Below, piece by piece: positions 48,101 to 57,100 of a stretch of 64,000 bases of DNA. Within the stretch, counting starts at the first letter, position 1; each line of letters starts with the position of its first letter. Location: NCBI GenBank assembly GCA_958510875.1, contig OY294067.1, positions 255,689,736-255,753,735 on the forward strand, read 5' to 3'. The notes under the pieces are model-generated. The model was not told the origin of the DNA. It saw only the letters and a program-made list of their open reading frames with translations, and ran no database searches. The position numbers and the translations under genes were made by a program. Source of the DNA: Endomychus coccineus (taxonomy: Eukaryota; Arthropoda; Insecta; Coleoptera; Endomychidae).

Positions 48101-51100
48101 ATAGAATACGAATAATAGAGGACCCATTACACTTCCCTGGGGTACTCCAACCGACAGATGACCTTCGTCATAAAAGTACTTTTTTCCATTTCTATCTACT
48201 AATACTTTTTGAGAGCGTTCTGTCAGGTATGACCTTATCCAGCCAAGTGCTGGACCTCTTAATACCATAACGCTCCAATTTTTCCAATAAAATAACATGG
48301 TTAATGCTATCAAATGCTTTTGACAAGTTCAAACAATGATTGTTTAACAATCAATTTGGCTAAACAAAAAGACACGTGTAATTTTTTTTCATTGATTCTA
48401 TGATCTGCGTAGTTAGTTTAATTTTGTTGCACTTTCCTGAGCATGGATCTAACAGACTTTTCAACGGCTGAATTGTTTATCAGCGTTTTAACAATAAATA
48501 ATTGTGCAAAATGCGAGGATAAGTTCATATCTCGTAGTAATTTGGTCTACTAAGTCGATCGGCACCTTCAAATCGAAAAAATTCCGATGATTTTTTACAA
48601 CTGTTTAAACAATTATTTCGGCATAAAAAAACACCGGTAATTTTTTTTCCACTTATGCTATGAACTGCGTAGTTAGTATGACTGTAATTACGCTGCGTTT
48701 TGCCTGGGCCTTGATGGGTTAAATATGTGAGAATTTTCACGAAACCTAATCGGTTAACGCGCTATAACTTTTTAATAATAATAAAAGTCCACATGTACTT
48801 CGGAATAGTATCAATCTCTTCGTAATGAGTCACTTTATGGATACAAATTGCGAAAAACCGGTATTTGGATCTGAGTTTGGCGATTTTTACGTCAGATTTG
48901 ATGAAAATTTAGCGTTTTGTTTACTTTTCTGCAAATAGCAGCCAAACAGTCTTACATATGCAACTTGTAACTGTTTATCTCACTTCTCCACACAATTGCG
49001 AATAATTTGATATATCATAGACTGGTGCAGTCAAGTTTATAAAAAGTTATTCCAGGATATTCACAGCAAAGTTTTACTTTTGGAAAAAAATTCGCCCTGA
49101 GCGCAAAAGCAAACTTTTCAACTTCTAAGATGACTTTTAATTATTCGAAATAGAAGTAGAATCGAAAGAAAACATGGAGAAGGTTAGGCAGAAAAGTGTG
49201 TTACATAGTGTTATTAATTAATGAAATAAAAATAGATAACAAAACAAAATGATTGATTCAACATGATTTGCTGATCGGATTTTCTACCTACATGTAAAAG
49301 TCAGATTAAATCAGGTAATTTTGTTATAAATACATACTCACTAAGTTTGTTGACATTTGAGTTGGCATTTTTATTTTGTCCACCTGATGCCTGCTTACTG
49401 CATTGTGCTTTGTTTTGTAAACTGTTTCTTGGTGTCGGTTTTTCTTTGATACTTTCATCCTTCCTTTTCTTTTTCCTATTATCGTCTTCATTAACACCAT
49501 CATCAGTTGACTCTGAAACTTCTGAGAAATGTCTTTTTGAATTGTCCTCTGATGGAGTTACAATTGTGTTCAATGTATCTGCTGGAGTGTCATTGTCCGT
49601 GGTAGGATTTTTCTGATCAGGCGATTGTTCCTTAGATTTAAATTCATACACGTCTTCAGTTTTGTTTGCATCCATGTTTTCTTCTACCACACTCTGTTTT
49701 TGTTTCGTTGATTCTGTGATTTTCTTCTCATCCCTATTTCGAGGCTGAGCTCTTGATGGTACAGCAGGTTCTAGATAGGACAAAAACATGAACAATTCAA
49801 ACCACTAGACTTGAAAATTATTGCAATTGAATTACAATAGCTACTATTTTGAATCTCATTATTTACTAGAAAAAATGTTAAAACTTAAATTACATATCAA
49901 CTGAAAAATACTATAATTTAGTAGTAATCAGTATCCTTAAACATGATAAAGATTCTTGACCCAGATATGAATTATATATAAATTCTCGGGAAATAGGTCA
50001 CATTAACACTTATGCTTTATATTTTCGTCTTTACGTAAGTTTCGGTCTCACGACCATCATCAGAAAACTTATTATGTCCAAAACGGGATTTCTTAAAACT
50101 AATTGTATTAGCACAAAGCGTTCTTTCTGATCCCACCAATTTCAATAAAAAATGCCCCATATCGCCGAAACGAACAGAACTACGAATAATCGAAATTGTA
50201 CCACATCAATGTTTCAAGTACCGGGATATTAAAAATTATCTTGGTCAAAGGTGGTTGTGTAATCTAAAACGTGTGTCTTAATTTACGTTATCAAAACTTG
50301 TTTAAAATTAATTAATTTGAAGTTTCTGAAAGTGAGAAATTTCGCAATTTTATACGAATGTTATAACAGTCAGAAGTCTCTAGCGCTTTAGACTCCGAAA
50401 TTTTCACGTGGCCTATCGTGTATAAAAACACAATTGCATGAACGCCAGACGTCCTATGTAATTAGCTACGAACGTAATCATTTTGACATATGCCTCGAGG
50501 AGCTCGCTACGCGTCAGTTAGAGTTTATACTTTTTACCTCGATCTTGTTAATTCGGGGCCGTTTTATGCCCCGTGTGGCCGGCGCCAGTTGTAATAAAGT
50601 GTTTTCGGCTATAGGCCGCTAGCTTTTAACGGCTTTTGGGTATATTTTAGTAGCTAGAAAATTCCCTTTGGTACGTCACACGTTAAACGCGCGTAGCTGA
50701 GACCTGAGAGTACCTGTTTCTATTTTAATTAAATTTTCCTATTTAATCGACATTTTGGGGCCCGAGACTATGCCATTTAGTTGGCCCCGTTCATAAGCTA
50801 ACGACATGGAGCGAAAAACGCATGCGAAAAGTCCTCGTAAAGACGTTCTATGTTCCGAAGATTTGCAGTTTTCTAACTCGCGAGCTACGAGCTCCTCACG
50901 TGAACGTCATTCGATTTATCGAAAACGAATTTAAAACAGTTTTCGAACCCGTTTATGGCTATTGCGACCTTGTAAAAGGTTCAAAGTTAACATTTCGTTT
51001 TACATTCCACAACCACCCTTGACCAAGATAATTTTTAATTTCTAGTTCATTATTGTTTTACAACTGAAATAAATAGGTTATTGATGATGTCAGTGTGACA

Positions 51101-54100
51101 GTGACATAATTATTTCAAAAGTAAGACACACGTTTTTGATTCCACAACCACCCTTGACCAAGATAATTTTTGATATCCCGGTATAAAATATATCAAGAAT
51201 CCACTATTTAGTAATATTCTTATAATATACAAACGCATGTTAGAGTAGTCTATTTACGATTGAAAGTATCCTTAAACATTGAAACATATTCATTGTTCAG
51301 ATAATTTTGATTTTCTTGAATCAATTTAGATGCAATAGAGACTGTGAAAATGAAATACCTAAGTAGGACAATAGAATAGAATTTTTTTAGTAAAATTACA
51401 TATAGTAGTTTTATATAAATCAGCCAAGAATCTTACAAATGAATTCCTTAAATCAGGTAGGTAAATATTATTTTTTTCAGGAATATAATAGGGTTTACCA
51501 TTGATAGTATTTCAAAATTTAAGCTGCTTATAATTTCTCGAAGATGTTATGTTTTTCTAATCACATGAGCATATATTTTATTAGCACACCATTTATCAAT
51601 AAACAATTGAACTAAACAGAAGTTGAAGCTACAATAATTACAATCTAGTAGTATGAACACATTATTCTACTTAAATTGAAGTGTTCTATATCACCAAGCA
51701 AATACATGCTTAGTAATGACTCATAGAAAAATAATTTAACAAACTTTAATCTACTATATTATCTTAGTGTAGATTAACCATATATATTCATACCCACTTT
51801 AACAAAATATACATAAGCAACATGTAAAGTTAGCATACCAGTTTTATTACATCCAACAAGATTTAATAAAATTCAACTGTATGTGATAATAATTTTACAA
51901 GTTGAGTTTTAATTTAACTCAATCTCATACCTTTAGATTTCCAATTCCATGATTTTATAGAATTTTGGAATGTGCAGAGCATATGCTAGTTCAAAATATC
52001 TATGTTGAGTATACCAGCAACATTTGATGTGTCTGCATGGATTAAGAAACTTTAGTACATGTTATGTGGGGCTCTTTATGTACCGCCATTCATAGGCTTC
52101 ACATTAATTTCAAGTTTAAAATTATGAACTTTGAAAATGAACTCCTATACAATTTTGTGGTTATAATGAATGAATAAACTGGACTTTTTATAACCTCTCA
52201 AACTTTTGTCTGGTGACCCTAATCCCCAAAACCAGTGTCTTCATGTATAATCTCGTTCAGGAAATTAGCCTAGGGAATAATTCCCCATTTGATACGACTA
52301 TGAAGTAACCACTCTCAAAGTTCCAGATTACAACGATTCGGGGTGGTAAGTCTTGTAAATATTGTAACTGATAAATATAAATTGATTATTTCAATACAGA
52401 TTACAACGATTAGGGGGTGGTAAGTCTTGTAAATACTGTAACAACTAACTATTTCAATAGGGACCAATGTTACACTCAAAATATTCAAGGTGTATCTATC
52501 CATTATTACACACAATGTTGCAGAGTTAAGTGCTTCATCAAACTGTTTATGGATAATTAGATACAAATATTTGGAAACAATTTATAAATAAAAAATGTCC
52601 CAAAACATGGCAAAATCAGATTGATATAACGTCGGATAAAGGAGTGAACTGATATTTCTTGTTGGATTTCTCATTTTTCATTGTTATAAATCATCATTAT
52701 GTAGAAATATAATCGCCGATCTATACGAAAGTATAGGCTCGAGATTAATGTAATGGACATCGATTTTCAACATTCTACACACAGCATCATTTTGCTTACA
52801 GTGATTCAACCTAAAATTAAATTCAACGTACCTTTATGAATCTGCGATGCTCGACGCATCTCAGACTTGAAAATATTCAAAATTGAAAATACTTTTATTT
52901 AAATCTTCGCAATCTACAGGCACAAGCTGATGCAGAATCCCGAAACAAGAATGGATATTGGATAAATAAAATGAGAATTATTTATCGTCAACAGACAGGT
53001 CAGTGTCGTCGAGAATAAAAACGCGCATGCTTGCATTCGCGTCGCGCGCATTGGATGAGTTAGTTCTTCGGCTATTTAACACACAGTGGCGGCGGTAGCT
53101 ACAACGTTGAAGATTAATATGTTATTTAGCTTACGACGTTCAACCTGTGAAGTTGTGAACAATCTATACACATTTCCGGATTTGGTAATTAGTTGAAAAT
53201 TGGAAAATAGCTTAGAATTCTATCATGAAGATAAAACCCAATGCTTATGTCGTTGGGTCTAGTTAAAAGATTTATAGTGAAAGTTCGCTAAGTGTCATCT
53301 GTTGCGTAGTACCAAAAGGGTGGCGCATGAGTCGAGAGATGTTCTCTGGCACGTATACGACCGTGTTATCTGGCAACTGTCATTGTTGACTTGTAAACAC
53401 AAGGAATACCGACATTGTGCCGAAATTCAAAACCGAGTACAAAAGTGTAAAGCAAAAAACTTCTGTTTTTAAAGTGCCGAAAGATGCGGAAATGCGAAAA
53501 AAGTGGGTGCTTGCGATTCCGGAAAGAAATCGTTTTAACGAGGTCTTTCATGAAGTTATTTTTAAGGTGAGTAATACATTTTGACAAGAGTAACAGTTCT
53601 ATTAAATGTGCGGTTATTATCAATCAATCTTTGTATTGTGGGGCTTGAAATTTGAACGATATGGCGCCTAATCCTGACAACATACTTCGATCTATGCGCC
53701 AGCTGGTGGCTGTGCGAGGGACTACGAGTGACATGTAAGAGACTCATGTCAAACATAGAGTTCCCAGACTTGTATATACTACCGTGGATTCAAGTGACGT
53801 CAGTTTATTTCATGTGTTTAGTCTGTGATGTTATACTTTATTAACTTTATACACTACTAGCCGTTGTCAAAGGGGAACGCCCGCAGAACCGCTAAAACCA
53901 GTAGAAATAAAGCGTCAGCTGTGCAGCCGCGATTTCGTCCCTCAGGTTCAATACTTATCAAAAATATTTCTATAGAACAACAAAAGGTGCGGACATAAAA
54001 TTATACTCTATGTCATGCGAAAGTTTATTTGAATCTATAATAAATAATGGTTTGTGATGGGATGGACCCACGGTCATATATACAGGTCTGGAATCTCTAT

Positions 54101-57100
54101 GTTTAACATGAGTCTCTTATGTGTCGCCAAACTCGTAGTCCCTCGCTCAGCCACCAGCTAGCGCATGAATCAAAGTATGTTGTCAGGATGTCAGGATTAG
54201 GCGCCATATCGTTCAAACACGGTCGTATACATGCCAGAGAACATCCGTCGCCACCAGTGACGTCATTTGGTACTATGCGACAGTTGACGCTTAGCGGACT
54301 CACTTCTCACATAGGATTCCAGACCTGTATACACGACCGTGGATGGACCGACATAATGTGATTGCCAATGTATCAGCTGTCTGTCATGTAAACATTACTT
54401 TCTTGTTGATGGATCATTTAAATTGTCTTTAGATATATGGTGTTTACATTAATTACATTTGATGTCAAAAACCTCAAAATATAACGAGCGACTATTAAAC
54501 AAAAGTCATACCTCCCACGCATATAGTTTATAAATACCGGGAAATTCAAATATACTAGTATCCTGTGTATTTTTTTAATCCCAAGGAACTTGAAATATTT
54601 TATAGTGTCAAGAACACACGCAAGAACTACCTACTTTTACTACCTGACCGTTTCAATAATTTTTGACATGGCAAATTAGCAAATTCCCTAGCCATGAACA
54701 ATTTTGTAGGGGGGGGGTGTACAAAAAGTAAAACTTTTCACCTAATAATACCCATAAAGCAGAAACGTAATTGTTTTATTAATATTTCGAAATTATTGCC
54801 AATATTTTCAAAATTTTGTTTAGTGGAATCTTCAATATCTGGTAAATGAACTAAACACATTAACTATCTTGCTAATAAATTCTAAGATGACCTAGGATGT
54901 CCATAATGAGTCTTTTGGCAAAAAACTGAGAGCCAATAAGCACCATCTCTTTCAGCAATTAGTCTCATTTAACTTGTGCAACCAAAACTTAATTTGTGCT
55001 CTATTGAGACTATATAATTACACTTGAATTTTTCCTCAATTGTACATTTGCAGCTTTTAAATTCTGAAAATTAAATTATGAACAATAATTCCTCGAATAA
55101 TTGTTATTGTCATTTATGAAAGAAGGAAGCAGCATTTTGCTATCTACTCGATTCGAAATTTTTACTATGATATTCTTTAAAATGATTTACCAAGACTTTA
55201 TTGTATAGAAAAGATGAGTTGCAGCTTGCCTCCAAACATTTATAATCCTATACAGATTTATGATAGGCATCGTTGTTTGTAAATTGTTTACTTCTCGAAT
55301 GTCTAATAAGGGTAGATTGCTGTTTAAATACTTTCTCGCAAGTATTGCACATAAGAGCCATTATGCATCATAGATATATAGGAGAAATTCGTATCCATTT
55401 AAACAAACTAACATTACAACAAGCTCCCGTAAAAATGTCTCGAAATTCGCATTCGTTCAAACAAAACCCGGGGTTTTTCTACCTAGGCCAGAACAGAACC
55501 ACCGATGTAAGTTTGAATTCGGTATATCAACCGTTAATTTACTCTCTGCTAGGAACATATATTAACTATATGGGTGGGAGGTACGACTTTTGTTTAATAG
55601 TAACTTGTAAAATATATCGAATCCCTTTTACCCTGTTTGGAATTTTCGAAAAATTAGTTCATAGCGGGTGCCTTGGCATATCTGCCAAGTTTCAAGTCAG
55701 TCCGCTTTATAGTTTCGAAGATTTCGCGATGTGTGAGTGGCATTTGCCTTTTATTTATATATAGGTACATATCAGTAAACAGTTTACTCTGATGATGGCT
55801 ACTTGGAAGCTGATCCCCAGTGATTTAACAGTATTTTTAGTGAATAGTGATTGTTTCTTATGTATAGTGTTATAGTGTATCCACAGTGTGAACTCTCTTA
55901 TAATAGGTGGGCCATCGAAAGGAATCTTTTTAAAATCTTAATAAAACAAAAACAGCTAGATGGAATTTCATGATCTTGAATTTATTTTGTAGCCAAGAGT
56001 ATCCGGTTATACATGGAATATGACATCAGACAAATGGCTGCCACGGCTGGCGTTACTATAGCCCATTCTCTCGACCCAATTATTCAGAACTTTTTCCAAC
56101 ATCTGCGGCTCTATCTCAGCAATGGCATTTTGGATATTGACTTTATGATCGTAAATCGTTGCTGGATCGTTGGCATAACGTTTTTTACCGGCACCCCAGA
56201 AATAAAAGTCCATGGGCGTCAAATCGCAGCTCCTTGCTGGTCAATTCACATCTCCACGACGGCTGATTACACGATTTTCGAACTTTGACCACAATAAGTC
56301 GATAGTTTCGTTGCTAGTGTGGCATGTCGCCCCATCTTGTTGGAACCAGATGTTGCCCACATCCAAACCAGCAATTTGTTCCCAAAAAAAGTTTGCTATC
56401 ATGGTCCTATAGTAGTTTCCGTTGACCGTTACCATACAGTCACTCGTTCGGGATGCATTGGCTCAACGATCACGTGTAGGTTTTCCGATGCCCAAATTCT
56501 GCAGTTTTGCTTGTTTACATAGCCCCCGAGGTGAAAATGCGCTTCATCGGAAAAGATAATTTTTCGCCAAAATTCACACTCGGCTTTCAGCTGCTCTAAG
56601 GCCCAATTAGCGAAGTTGTATCGAAGTGGATGGTCAACTCTTTCCAACTGCTGTGTTATTTGGAGCTTATAGGCGAATAAACCGATGTCTTTATGCAAAA
56701 TATGCCTCATGGTAGTGCGACTAATGTTCAATTGCTGAAAGCGATGTTCTCGGGTTGCACACTACGGGCTGCAGCAGCAATATTCTCGGGTGTACGAACC
56801 GGACAAGCGTGTGGAACTTTAGTACGGTCCACCAGCATACCAGTTTCACGAATTTTATGCACACATTTCTTCAGAACACTTGCATTTGGTGCATATTCGC
56901 GACCGAATTTTGTACGCAATTTTCGCAGATTCTGCAATACACATTCAAAGTAAATTTTTAACATTTCCCAACGTTCATCAAGCGTATAGCATGCCATTTC
57001 GTTAACCGGGGGTGTATACTGATACTGAAGAACTGTTATACATCAGATGTTAAATATGAAAGTACAAATAAAGTGGTAGTTCAAAAAGATTCCAAGAGAT

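Noticed and set aside
33192..49795. Separate small - strand genes at 33192, 33480, 38575, 44553, 44965 and 49301
   Set aside because: All are ANKRD11 exons with agreeing phases and family motifs.
55273..55764. 163-codon ORF on +
   Set aside because: No motif recognised; overlaps an antisense zinc-finger-like fragment and repeat sequence; likely chance.
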